DNA of 64,000 nucleotides from Limnephilus marmoratus (Eukaryota > Arthropoda > Insecta > Trichoptera > Limnephilidae), in assembly GCA_917880885.1 (NCBI GenBank), contig OU862933.1, forward strand, positions 13,173,679 to 13,237,678. Direction: 5' to 3'. Position 1 is the first letter of the stretch, and each line of letters starts with the position of its first letter. A program made the position numbers and the translations under genes. The notes below the pieces were generated by a model, which searched no databases, was not told the DNA's origin, and saw only the letters and a program-made list of their open reading frames with translations. Below, one piece after another: positions 52,170-64,000 of the stretch.

Positions 52170-52745
52170 GGTTAGGTTGTATGTGAATAGTTATTTCTGT
52201 CGCTTGTGTTATTCTGTCTGTTATTTGTGTGATTTATTTTACAGATATTTGTGATAGTGTGGCGTCCAATACTTATAATCCATTTTTTAATATCTTGTTT
52301 GAATTTTGTAAAGGAGTCACTTTGTCTGATCGTAGTTGGTAGTGTATTGTATAGTTTGCAAGCTATGTATTTAGAGTGTCTTTGCCCGAAGGTGGTTTTG
52401 AAAAAAGGAGTTTGGAGAAGTTCGTTGTTTTTGCTCGGGTATTGTGTATTGTTTGTGTAGCTTTGTATGGTGTTTTGTTGTTTTTGTGTAAATTAAGTAA
52501 TATGGATCTTGAGTAGAGCTGTTTTATGTCCATAACGTTGAAGGAATTGAAGATAGTATCAGTGCTAGTAGTAAGCGGCATTTTAAGAATTATTTTTATG
52601 ATTAGTTTTTGTGCTTTCATGATGGGATCAAGGGCATTGGAATATGCATTAACCCAGGCTAGAATTCCGTATTCGATGTGAGATTGGCACAATGAGTAAT
52701 ATACTATTTTTAAAAGTTTTAGGTTAGTTTTAGGTTAACTATATG
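52170..52745 (-). mobile_element. LINE C-terminal fragment, frameshifted
   Basis: Minus strand: CQSHIEYGILAWVNAYSNAL, AQKLIIKIILKMP, then in another frame KYIACKLYNTLPTTIRQS and FKQDIKKWI. This is the end of a CR1/Jockey-like reverse transcriptase. Confidence 0.7.
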
Positions 52746-52984
52746 CGCATGCGCAGATATCAAACTTTTTCTAACATCGTAGATGCGAAATGGAGCAGAG
52801 AATCCACCGTTGCTTGTATTGGTGCATTTACGCGACATTCAACACATAAGCATCGTGAATGGGGTTGATGGCATTGTTATTATGTATTTCGGTCCAGTGC
52901 GGGCATCGCATTTTGTTGTTTTTGGCCGCTGAGGTTGGGACGGTGTCATTAAATTGCTGTATAAGCACCAAGCTTTTTTTTAAT

Positions 52985-53342
52985 GTTGTATAAATTTGGG
53001 AGGCGAGAATGGGTACCGCCGCCCCGGGAACCTTTATTGGATAACCAACACCTCTGCCATAGGTCTCCCCAAGTGGTTTGCTACGTTTGGTGATTTAGCA
53101 GGGGTGCCCGGGTTCATGGGGTGAGGTTTGTCTAGGTCTTGGAGGCGGATGACCAAGACACACTGAACCCCAGATTCCTACACACCCCTTAAACCCTTTT
53201 CCTTCCCAGAAGTCTCCTCTCCTTCCTTTCCATAAAAAAACCCTCCACACAGCATCCCCAAAGATGACATAGGCCCTGAGGGAAATTATTTTCCTCAGGG
53301 CCTCCTGTGTGGAGCTCATGTAAAAAAAAAAAAAAAAAAATA
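52985..53342 (+). repeat. GC-rich poly(A)-ended retroposon-like repeat
   Basis: GC-rich relative to its surroundings, ending in about 20 A at 53322-53340. It contains the short inverted pair CCTGAGGGAAAT / ATTTTCCTCAGG. Its source is not recognised. Confidence 0.5.
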
Positions 53343-54623
53343 ACAATTATTATTATATTTATTATACGCCTCAAAAGGAATGGCAGCGCTGCATCCACGA
53401 ATATGGAGGGACTGCGCCTGCTACCTACATGCATATTTTATAATATGGCTTTTGCAGGCAATTTTTAAAAGGGGTCTACTACAAGCCAACCATGATTTTT
53501 CACAGATAACTAGTATATTTATATTGTTTATTGTGAAAAACAGTTAATACAATTACATTTCACAACTTACAGTTAATAACATACATTAATTATATCAGTT
53601 GCGATGCAGCCTTGTGTTAAAAAAAATTACAAGTAAGCAGTTCACACGCAGTAGAAGTGAATCCTTCAGAAAAATAAAGCATAGGCAAGAATGGGGAGGC
53701 TTAGGATTATTCTATCTCATTCTCTCGCAGGCTAAATCCTAGAGTTGTACGTGTTTGTCTCTTTTTAGTGTCGCTTTTTCGTTACATCGAGTTTCAAATC
53801 ACAAAACTGCTAAAAAAGTTTTCTCTTCAAAAATATTTATTGCGATCTTAAAGTCACTGCGGTTTAAATGAAAACTCTCTCTCAGAAGAAAGGTGGCTTA
53901 ACAGTACAGTTATTTTCTCCCAAAGGCATGATCATTGTTAGGTTGGTCCTGTCTCTTGGAAAAATAAAAAGCCTGTGCTGTCTAGCTCTGGCAAAGTTAT
54001 CAGTCGTATTGACATAATCGTGTAAGTACCAATAGATAATTTTATCAAGTAGAGAGGTCATAGAGTATATTTACATACATAGAATAACACAAGAAGTGCC
54101 TTGTGTGTATATTTGTTTTCCAAATATTTGCCTAATTTCCTTAAATTTCCAATTCAAAGCTGTGTTTACGAATTTCAAAATGGATGGAGATCTACGATGT
54201 CAGGCGAGTGTAAGTGCGACAGAGTGCTGAGCTATTGGGCTAAATGGAACATTTGTTCCCATTAAAATTTGTAATGAAGGCACTTCTAGTTTTCTTCTTT
54301 TTTCTATGGTCACATATTAATTCACACAATAGAGAACTCCAATCCATTTTTTTTTATGAATAATGACCTTCTAACTTAAATAGTTAGTTAGTTTAATAGT
54401 TTAAATAATTGGGGCCTAAATAATGTTTCAATAAACACAACAACTAAATCTCTATAAACAGTATGTAAATAAACTAATAAATTAATACTATGACTTGTGT
54501 CATATCATACATTCCCATACAATGACTTTAAAAATGGACTTATTAATATTTTTTAAAAAATTCTGCGTTTAATATTATTAAATAAAACTTATATATTCAG
54601 AATCAGCGTTTATTGGTCTATAT
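53343..54623. other. intergenic, nothing recognised
   Basis: AT-rich, no open frame or repeat ends that I trust. Confidence 0.5.
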
Positions 54624-55122
54624 CAGTGGTTCCCAACCTTTTTCTGACCAGGGACCATTTAACGTTTATTTTTTCGACAGGGACCACAAGGTAGGTAGGT
54701 GGTGCCACCCGACCGAGTTTCACCCCCCAAAACCACAATTCTCTAGCCACCCCCCCCCCCCCCCCCCCCCTCCCAGGATGGACCAATTTATTATGACGTG
54801 GGGGGGGGGGGTGACACCACGTTATAAGCCACTACTTGTAATCAGTGGCGTAGGCTAGCATGGGTGGCACCCGGCACGGATAGCATAACGGGATGGGCGT
54901 AATGGGATAGGGAAAGACGGGTTCTAGCAGAATATTTACCACAACAGAGGGGGTAGAACGGGGCGAAACGGAATACCATAATGGCCACTGACCACAAGGA
55001 CCAATAATGATAAACTGAATATTGTCCCGATTTTTTCCCATGAGGACCTCCCGCGCGCTGGCTCGCTTATTGATTCGCGGACCATCTCCTAGCCTCTACG
55101 GACCACTGGTTGGAAAACCCTG
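54624..55122. mobile_element. hAT-type MITE (499 bp)
   Basis: 8-bp target duplication GTCTATAT (54616-54623 and 55123-55130); ends CAGTGGTTCCCAACC and GGTTGGAAAACCCTG, imperfect inverse copies; GGGACCA near the left and GGACCA near the right. CAGTGGTTCCCAACC is a classic hAT terminus. Inside are poly(C)/poly(G) tracts and a nested CAGTGGCGTAGGCTAGC end. Confidence 0.85.
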
Positions 55123-55130
55123 GTCTATAT

Positions 55131-57777
55131 AAACATATTTTAAAGCCATAATATTTTTCACTGGAGTTCCTCATTGTGATAGTGCTTTTTTACTGAACAA
55201 GTACCTACTGTTGATAGTAAATATTTGTCTAATGGTTGTTCGGTTGCGTTTCACAAATATAATGTGATAACCTTGTCGAACACTGGAACGATGAGTGCAT
55301 TCATTTAAGGTTTTTTAATGGAAATTAATATTTACTTTTGTTTTGTTCCGCCGCCGTTGTTTATCAAGTTATAATAATTATTTACTTCTAACGAGGGTTG
55401 GATCAAGTATAACAAATTTATCATTAACCCGTCTAATCACAGGAGACCCAAGTTGTCCCAAAACATCATATGCCGTTATAATAACAGGAGACCCAGATTG
55501 TCCCAGAGCGACAGTGCATTATTAAAAGTTAGATATCTCTCTTCCTATCATGCCAATATTTGTGATTTCTTTTATGTTAGAAACGGAATGAAATAATGCT
55601 TCTCATTGTCTTAGAATTATATGAACTAGGTTTTTCAGATATTTTACAAACCTGATCAAAAGTGACGGTTTAAAATTTTCAAAAATAACATAAAAATTTG
55701 GATCAAAAATAATGATAGGGCCTTTACCGGTGCACTCACCCAAATTCGAAATTATTAATGATTTGGTATTATACAGTGGAAATATACAAACAATGTATTG
55801 GTTGCTTTTATTTAAATTTATTATTAATGTAACCAATCTATTATGTGATTACTTTTTTAATAAAAGTGTAGGTATGTCTATAAGTCTTATAAATTGATTT
55901 AAAAATTACTGCCTCAACACAGGCTAGCCTAGTGAGGCAGATTACTGAAAAACCAAAATTTATAACTATTTTCTATTTTTCATTTATCTACTGTTCATAT
56001 TTATATATTTTTTCTGTTGATATCCTTTTGTCCTTATGTAATATTAAACCACTGTAAACAGAACACTGAATATGTACTTTTTAGTTATAATCTTGCAATT
56101 TTCTTTCAATAATATTATTATTATTAATTTTTCGCCAATTTGTGACGTATCATACATTTAATTTTAAAATAAAATTGTATGAAAGTGATAAAAAGTGAGG
56201 TGACAGTTTTATTACAAATTTCATTTAGAAAAGGAGTCTGTATTTTAAATTTTAAGTTTATTCTATTTTAAGTTTAATTCGAATGTATGCATTTTTTAGC
56301 CAATTTAAATTTTCAATATTAAAATTTTAATATTTAGAAACAAAAATGTTGATTTCTAATAAACACACCGGAAAGATTATTTTATCTAGATTTTAGAACA
56401 ATTTTTGTTTTTGCAAAAGCGTTAAAAAAACCAATAAATAGGAACATTTAAAATGCATGGGAAGAACCAGGAATTTTGCGCACAAACCTTGACAGGCAAA
56501 ATTTGACAGAAAATTATTTTCTTATTATTCGAAGGGTTAAAGTACAAACCCCCATTTCTTGTTTCTTTAACACGTGTCGCTAGATATACGAATGCATGTT
56601 TACATTCATTTCAATTGATTAATGCCCACATCTGTGTTTTCATTTATGACAGTATAAACAAAATAGAAAATGTTTTCAAATTCCATAGACAAACATCAAA
56701 GAAATAAACAATATCTCACTGTATAAACATTTTATTAAACAAAAAAATATTACAAGCTCTAAAACAAAATATAATAACACACGTATCATGTACAGAACAT
56801 GGGTTTTAAATTTATTTTTTTACTTAAAAATATATTAGGCACAGCAGTTTTTTTTTTATTTTTAATCTTTACAACTAAAGTTAATGTCAAAAAATATTCA
56901 TGTACAGCCAAGTGTTTTTTCCTTACAGCCAAGAGATACATAACAATTTTAAAATACAACATCGGGTTAAAGATCATTGTAAATCAAATACATATTATTT
57001 ATTATCCATAGTCTCTGTAAAAATTTTATGGTTATCATTTTATGTACAAATAATATGACCCAAATTACAGATGCAACTATGAACCATGTAAACGAATTAA
57101 AAATCAAATTTGCAAAGCTATGTGGCAACATTGCCTTTATTAATCAATTTAAAATATTTTGAATGGAGTTTTCTAAACGTCTTTCACAAGTTCACTTGGG
57201 TAAAGATAATTATTACTTATATAAAGTGCGCAACTGTTTTTGTGTAATCAGCAAACTTCAAGATAAAATATATTGTACTCATCACAAAACTTAGGGTCAT
57301 AGAGCTATCGTGCTGAAGTGTTTATCTCTGTTTAAGTGATGATTTCACCAGAAATCAAAGACTTTAGCATATTACTCAATCATACATTTCTTAACTCTTT
57401 ATAACATAGGATAATTAACTACATTATTTCCTAAATATAGCACCTATTAAAATTGCACAAGATGTAAATTTGAATATCCAACGCCCTAACAATGATGGTA
57501 GATCTTTTATCAGCACTGATGGATTTTAAGGGTGTTGTTATATTCAATAACTATTTAGTCATTGGCACTATAGAAGCATAAACAAAGTACAATTATTTAA
57601 CAACTTAAATGTTATAAAGAATATTTGAAACTATAAGTTTACAAACCACAATGAATTCTATAAAAAAATGAAAATTTGATATTCTTTGGTCATGTAAACA
57701 TTTCTTAAACTCAAAGTTTATTATAACATTAAAAGGTTTATAAAAATATTACTTCACTAGGACAGTTAAATATGCAG
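55131..57777. other. intergenic or long 3' UTR of SLC25A38, mostly unrecognised
   Basis: A decayed relative of the MITE at 5344-5653 lies at 55430-55740. On the minus strand, AATAAA at about 56728-56735 could be a polyadenylation signal for the carrier gene, whose stop is at 59238; this is a guess. Confidence 0.35.
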
Positions 57778-57781
57778 TTAA

Positions 57782-58153
57782 CTCGTTGTTTGCCGGGGTA
57801 TGCCAGCAAAAAGCACCACCAATTAAAACGCGGCATTTATGACACCAATGACATTTCATGTCTCGCGATTCTGACACTGTCCTTGAGAAATTTTGTACAT
57901 AGAAAGGTCAAAACCGCAGTTAAAGGAATTTTTCCCGCACATGCGCAAGAACTGCGCACGTTCCCGCGCTCCGGTAAATCATTAATATAAATTATATGGA
58001 GTGACCAGGCGCATTGCAGTTTTCTCTATGGTAAAGGGCGATAATAGAACAAGCGATTCTGACCGTGTTCTTCATACACTTTCTTTATACATAAGGGTCA
58101 AAATCGCGTGTAAAGTCTCACGACACGCCGGCGCACGTACGGGAAACAAGGGG
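57782..58153. mobile_element. piggyBac-type MITE(s) with the GC-rich hairpin module
   Basis: TTAA at 57778-57781 and 58154-58157; ends CTCGTTGTTTGCC and GGGAAACAAGGGG are imperfect inverse copies. It holds two hairpin modules (57863-57983 and 58055-58153), so it may be two related elements in tandem. Confidence 0.5.
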
Positions 58154-58922
58154 TTAAAAGCAACTTGTGGCAGTAAAATACATATATAAAATCTAAAAGA
58201 GAGGCAATCTTTGATTCGTAATAAAACATATTTATGTAGTTTTAACGTTAGATTCAAACAGAGATTTTTACACAAATTGTGATGACTTTAAAAAGATAAG
58301 ATATTATAAATCAATAAGCTGCAATCCAAAACAAGAATGGCACATAATTATTTTTTTGGAATAGTATATCTTTATTAATTCGATTTGGAGCGACTTAAAA
58401 CTGTTCAACATGTAAAAAACCGCAGTTAAAGGAATTTTTCCCGCACATGCGCAAGAACTGCGCACGTTCCCGCGCTCCGGTAAATCATTAATATAAATTA
58501 TATGGAGTGACCAGGCGCATTGCAGTTTTCTCTATGGTAAAGGGCGATAATAGAACAAGCGATTCTGACCGTGTTCTTCATACACTTTCTTTATACATAA
58601 GGGTCAAAATCGCGTGTAAAGTCTCACGACACGCCGGCGCACGTACGGGAAACAAGGGGTTAAAAGCAACTTGTGGCAGTAAAATACATATATAAAATCT
58701 AAAAGAGAGGCAATCTTTGATTCGTAATAAAACATATTTATGTAGTTTTAACGTTAGATTCAAACAGAGATTTTTACACAAATTGTGATGACTTTAAAAA
58801 GATAAGATATTATAAATCAATAAGCTGCAATCCAAAACAAGAATGGCACATAATTATTTTTTTGGAATAGTATATCTTTATTAATTCGATTTGGAGCGAC
58901 TTAAAACTGTTCAACATGTAAA
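57911..58922. repeat. 506-bp tandem duplication
   Basis: 57911-58416 is repeated as 58417-58922 with no difference that I could find by eye. The duplication starts inside the MITE above. It lies 0.3 kb downstream of the SLC25A38 stop codon. Confidence 0.9.
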
Positions 58923-59237
58923 ATCTCATTAATCAAATTATTAGTAACTAAACTGTCAGTTTTGTATATAATTATCAGATCACCATCGCACCCATTGGAT
59001 TTACATTACATTGGACACAATATGATTCCAATAACTACTCAAATAAAAATTGAGATTCGATTTTTGCAACATGGTGTTGGTGTTACTGCCTGTGATCTTG
59101 AAAGAACATCTACAAAAAAATAACACCGAAGGTGTTACATGTAGAGCTGAATAGGACATCTTTAATATAGATAAAAGACATCTGGCATTTCATTTGAGAG
59201 AAACCTGTGTTTAGACAAGGCTTACCTCGATATTGGT

Positions 59238-62200
59238 TTATTTAAGACCTATAGTCCGAGTAATCTGCTCATACAGAGTCCAAGCCATGGCAGTCATGAG
59301 GGTTCGACGCAACATCCGAGGTACGATTCCCTGCAGGTAGCCGGCTGCTCCGTGGTTCTGTTGGATGTAGAGAATGGCGCTCAGGATGGTGGGGAACTTA
59401 TCGGGGTATAGCTGCATCCTGGTCTTGATCACGTCGGCCGGGTTGGTGGCGACCGAAGACAGTACCCCGGCAACTATCCCGCAGGAGAAGTGCAGGATGC
59501 TGGCTTGGGTCGGAGACTGAAGCCATTCTACAAGGAAAATAGCAAATTAAATGGTTATTCCAAGAATAAATATTATCTTTACAAAAGATTTTTAAAATAT
59601 TTATATTGAGGGATCAGTAGGATTTATAGGTTCAATTAGGAATTCCACAGAGCCGAACCCTCCGTTATGAAAATATCTGGAGTCGGTGAATTATTTACCA
59701 AATTGGTCTCTGGTAGGTTGACATGTTGTTCTCGTATTGTTTTGTATTTGTAATACTTATATAGTGCAATTGCATAGCGTGGATTGACTAGATGATCATT
59801 GGGGAAGTGTGTGAAAGGGTTTAGTTTTTCCTGTGGGAAAAATTTAACCCGGACATTTAAATCTGGTATGTTTCAGAATTGACGTGGAAGCTAGTTTTAA
59901 TGACTAAAACATTGAGACACACATTGATAAATCCATTGTAACCTCACTTTCTTTCCCAAAAACGACGCTTGTAAGAAAAAGAGTGTTTACAACGGAGCTC
60001 TCTGTGACAGGACCACAACAAAACGGTTGTCTTTAAGGGAAACAATAAATCATTGCAACAAGTATAGGCTAACTGATATTTTCAGGCAATATTTTGTTAA
60101 AAATACAACAATGTCTAATTAATACATATTTGACAAGTAAACATTGATATAATGCAATAATACCAACCTTTTGGTATAGCCTGCTTTCCCTTGGTGTAGA
60201 ACATGAGGTAGAGCCCTGAGAAGGGGGCGTCCCTAGCCAGGGTGGCCCCCAGTCCGCAGTACAGCCCCTTCACTCCCTCCGTAGCCCTGATGGTGCGCAG
60301 GGCCCCCAACACACTCTGGTAGCCAAACATGCCAGACTCGAATCTGTAACAATAATAATACATTAGAACAAGGTCAAGCTGTTACAAGAAATCAATACCT
60401 TATAGAATGCTTTTCAAACAAAACACTAGCTTTATGCTATCGGACAGAGAGAAGCATGTGGAATATATTGAAAATGAAATTGTTGAAATCAAAGAGACTG
60501 GGTTTGAGTAATATGTCGCTAAATGATTGGTTCCTGATGCTATTTGGGAGTCGTGCTATTTGTAGAGCTTTTTCTGTCTGGAATTTACAGGTCAAAGCAG
60601 GTATTTTCAACATGCAATGTATTTTTCATCATGAAGCTTCAAAATATCCATTTAAAAGAAGAAAAAAATAGACAAAATGCCTTATATGCCAATTAAACCC
60701 TCAGGTCTAGACTATCATGTAAGAAACTCTATCAGATTAGAGATTTGTTTTGGAAGTATTCCTGTTTGTAAAATAAGTAAATTTAAACACATCACAAATC
60801 ATAACAAAATAATATAATTACCGAGTCTTCACGACGGTGAACGGATTGAGCGTGATGCCAGTCATGGTCCTAGCCACCACGCCGAGCCCCACGGCCTGCA
60901 GGGCCCCGAGCTCCTGGCCCCCCTGGGCCTCCACCACCGCCCCCTTGAGCCAGTGCAGGGAGCTGAAGTAGAGCCCCACTCCAGGCACGCATCGGGTGAT
61001 GGACTGGAACAAAAAAATATTGTTATTATACGGTCAAAACTATGTAAATAAATATACAAGTAGATTTCTTCAGAACCAAGAATACTTGTGATTTCAAACT
61101 AACGCATACATACATACATTTACACAAGTTTTAAATAACACGGTCAACAAAGCGTAATGCTAATATCCTTTCCAATTAGAATCCTAGATTTTTCCCACAC
61201 CAGCATCCTCCTTCACTATCCAATGATTTGTGTATGAATAAACAATAACGTGATTTATTTTTGTATACTACTTATGAAGGGGGAAATAATGAGACCGGTT
61301 CTTATGAAATTGCATTCAGAGATACTTTGGGAGCGGTGTGCTAATTTGTGAATAAAACATTAATAATATTCGGAAATAATAATGAATGAGTAGTTATATC
61401 AACCACAATTTAATGATATGTTTACGAATGCATTTAGTTGAACCAAAGCATAATGAAGTAAGTAGCAATAATTTATGATCAAGTCTGTCAAATAATGCTA
61501 ACATTTGCATTTAGAAGATATTAAAATATATTGAATGCAGTTGAGGAAGGAATGACCGACAACAAAGGGGGTTAAAGATTAAGTTCGATGCGGCAATGCA
61601 TGATTAATATAATATAGCAATATACAGTAGCTGTCATAATAATATTACGTTTTCATTAAAGGGTATCGATGGAGACTTAAAAAACTACATGTTCAGATAA
61701 GTAATTTTGCATAATATACAAGTATATTTGAACAGACATTGAACAAGTTTTAGTGATTTTTAAAAATTTGCTTTGATGGGGATGGGACATATTTTTAGAT
61801 ATGCTAAAAGGAAATACACATTTCAAATTTGTAGTGTATACTTTGTAGTGTTAATGTTGGAAAATTTGGCAATTTGGGAGGTTTCAAATTTGATTCTCAC
61901 CCCAACGGAAAAACACATTGACATGTATTTTCCTTTTTCATAACACATGTATTATTCACTCGAGTGATGGCTGCCTAAATTTATGCAGGTGATTTAAAAA
62001 AATTGAAATGAATTATAAAATTTAAAAGATTTTAATTTTTTTTTATAAAATCTAAAAATATGGGATAAACGGTGAAATCTAATAGGTGGATTCATTGGCT
62101 TTAGTCGCAGTAAACAGTTCATATGTTTCTGTATTAATATTTGGATGAATGATATTTATTAAATCGAATGGCCGAATGCAAAACCGAACTCACAGAAATC

Positions 62201-63870
62201 CCCATCGCTCGAGTGGTTATACGGGTGCTATTTCTTTTGATTCTGTTACGTTTATTATAAATTTTTTGAGCCTTACCAAAAAATGGTTAAATAATTTGGC
62301 ATAGTAAATTGATATTACAAAAATAAAATTAAAATTTGGTTAATGTCTGATAAAATTTGAACATTAAAATCTGGCAGTTATTTTTACTACAATCTGATAA
62401 AAGCCAGACAAGTAAATACATACATATGTCAGATAAGTTAGATTTTTTGCAAAAATTGGGTTTCTATGTGAATAAGGAGCAGTCATATCTTCTTTTGATT
62501 ATTTTCTTGACAAATTCACGTGGAAAACAAAATCTTATCAGTTTTGCAAAACAGATGTGATTCTCTAAACGGGCAAACTGAAACAGTCTCGGGCTTATCA
62601 ATAATTAAGTGAAAAATAAAACCCGGAGCAAACTGTAAACGTCCCAATTAAATTAAAGATAGTATATTATTTGGATGTAGAAGTTTGATTAATAAATGAT
62701 TTTCTATAACTTCAAAGACAATATTTTATTGTACTTCAACCTTTAGTGCATTTACTTTAATAATGTAAGTATGTAAAATATTCTGTTTTCTTTCATTACC
62801 ATTTACATAAATATATATGTATACGCATTTATCGTGTCACTGAAATCTTAACACTAATATTATTGTTATTATGCAATTTGCATTGAAATACAAATGCGTT
62901 TAAAGCAAAATTCATAATATTTGTTTTTTTTAATGCATTGTAATTTTAATGGAATAAATTGAACAAATAATACCTATACTGTGACGTGTAACTAATTTAC
63001 GTTTCCAGCGCTACACGCATAAATCTATACGTTTGTTTTAAAGAATAGAATTTATGAATATCAAATAGGGTACTGCGCACTCCTGATATTCTACGTACAT
63101 TGAAAGGTGAATGTGTTTATTAAGTGTAAAGTATTAAGTGGTAAGTTGTATAAAAGTTCAACTTTGGGTAAGACAGATAATTAACTCACCGGTATCATTC
63201 CACGCCATAATCCAATGAATTGGTCTTGTCTTACAATGTTAGCAAAGACATTGATCATGCCATTCTGACTGCGACCCCTGTTGAAATAAAAGCTTATTAG
63301 AAAAGTGCAAAAGACAAACATATGTAGTTTTGTTGGAAAAAACTCCTTCGCAAAGAGGTTAAAATATGTGAACAGCAGAGAGTGACTTCAAACCCATCGA
63401 AAGTTCAGAATTTAATAGCCCCAACTTAGTTCTATGCTATACCAATATAGAATATGAAATTTGTTAGTTCATGTATATTGGAAAAGATTTGAAAGTGACT
63501 TCTTACACATATAAAGGACGAAGAGGCAAAAATGACAACTTTATGTGAGGTAGAAGAAGAAGTTTCAATGAAATATAAATATTATAATATAGAAACATGC
63601 AGAAAATAGATTTGTGAAAGTTAAATTTGATATACTTACGCTACAGCTGCCTGCACGGGGAGTACGGAATTCTGAAGCCTTGTCTTTACAAGATCCAGGG
63701 GCTGGAACAAGATGGTGCTGAACGTTCCAGAGAAAGAGCCCGCCAAGAACGCCTTGAGGACGGGATGGTACTGAAAGAATAAACACTATCTATGAGTCTC
63801 TGAAACCAGGATGCAAATTTAACTAATGAAATAATTATGTGTTGGCGATTGAACTTACAGTTATGTCCAT
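59238..63870 (-). CDS. SLC25A38: mitochondrial glycine transporter SLC25A38, complete, six coding exons, 292 aa
   Basis: Exons in reading order: 63870-63859, 63770-63640, 63277-63190, 61003-60822, 60343-60168, 59527-59238 (TAA). Splice sites are GT/AG and phases (0,2,0,2,1) fit; the sum is 879 nt. Three mitochondrial-carrier repeats carry PLDLVKTR (28-35), PFTVVKTR (131-138) and PADVIKTR (226-233). The non-acidic second motif, the following [11 protein letters not shown], and [13 protein letters not shown] are specific to SLC25A38 (Hem25 in yeast), which imports glycine through the inner mitochondrial membrane for the first step of haem synthesis. Human length is about 304 aa. The first exon encodes only MDIT. 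Eleven bases after the stop, GAG|GTAAGC could be a 5' splice site of an intron in the 3' UTR. Confidence 0.96.
61004..63189. other. SLC25A38 intron 3, nothing recognised
   Basis: AT-rich. No repeat ends or open frames that I can support. Confidence 0.5.
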
Positions 63871-64000
63871 TTTATGTGGTAGAGTACGTGAACCCCTCAA
63901 ATGTGTCGAAATAGGTATCACAGGGCTATCTTTTGATTCAATCGGTAATAACAAATTTCGAATAATTTCCAAGGAGATTTAAATCGCTCCAATTAGAGAA

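Noticed and set aside
53095..53434. Minus-strand frames of 81-83 codons rich in Phe and Gly
   Set aside because: They cover a poly(A)-ended GC-rich repeat; the poly(Phe) is the translated A tail.
54613..54858. 81-codon frame with a polyproline run
   Set aside because: It is read through the poly(C) tract inside the hAT-type MITE.
58001..58781. Identical 62- and 67-codon frames in two places
   Set aside because: They are duplicated only because the DNA is; the sequence is MITE-derived with no protein similarity.
1..64000. CRISPR arrays, operons, viral integrations or horizontally acquired bacterial genes
   Set aside because: No regularly spaced repeats with unique spacers, no intronless bacterial-type gene clusters and no viral structural or replicase genes were seen; the reverse transcriptases are all of non-LTR or Penelope-like type.

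Overview
The window is a stretch of animal nuclear DNA, almost certainly from an insect with a large, AT-rich, transposon-crowded genome. The reasons are spliced genes with GT-AG introns of 76 bp to about 9.6 kb, a dense mixture of non-LTR retrotransposons, Penelope-like elements, tRNA-derived SINEs and many MITE families, and element proteins of arthropod type. A hemipteran is my guess for the order, but nothing in the sequence proves it. No bacterial operon, CRISPR array or rRNA gene is visible.

Four host genes form the backbone. (1) The 3' end of a TTC39-family tetratricopeptide gene (+; exons at 4760-5043 and 6498-6632). (2) A complete SUN-domain nuclear-envelope gene on the minus strand (six coding exons between 26398 and 16070), which I assembled exon by exon with all phases agreeing; the predicted protein is 411 aa. 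(3) A complete BRAT1-like HEAT-repeat gene on the plus strand (five coding exons, 28400-46549; 965 aa), head-to-head with the SUN gene and ending in Met-Asp-Cys-Tyr. (4) A complete SLC25A38 mitochondrial glycine carrier gene on the minus strand (six coding exons, 63870-59238; 292 aa). The four genes are not a pathway; they are ordinary neighbours whose introns and flanks have absorbed transposons.

Layout. 1-4.7 kb: a LINE running off the left edge, then an RTE-like LINE with a 17-bp target-site duplication inside an older LINE. 4.7-6.6 kb: TTC39 exons with a tRNA-like cloverleaf, a piggyBac-type MITE and a SINE in the intron. 6.7-15.7 kb: gene-free, with LINE remnants, two head-to-head copies of a 0.67-kb MITE, a subterminal-repeat element and an inverted SINE pair. 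16-26.4 kb: the SUN gene, whose introns hold another copy of the 0.67-kb MITE, a hammerhead-flanked inverted element, a heat-shock-element-like array, and a 3.1-kb long-TIR transposon nested in a LINE. 28.4-46.5 kb: BRAT1-like gene; intron 1 holds a 5.7-kb full-length RNase H-bearing LINE inside a piggyBac-type MITE, intron 3 holds an inverted pair of Penelope-like copies with hammerhead-like motifs. 46.8-59 kb: repeats, including a 506-bp perfect-looking tandem duplication. 59-64 kb: SLC25A38.

The most interesting signals are: hammerhead-ribozyme-like cores with palindromic stem III in two inverted elements; a 120-bp array of alternating TTC/GAA pentamers in a SUN intron; the long-TIR element carrying a degenerate GCDTT-family gene; the C-terminal MDCY of the BRAT1-like protein; and a MITE family whose likely transposase-bearing relative lies in the same window.
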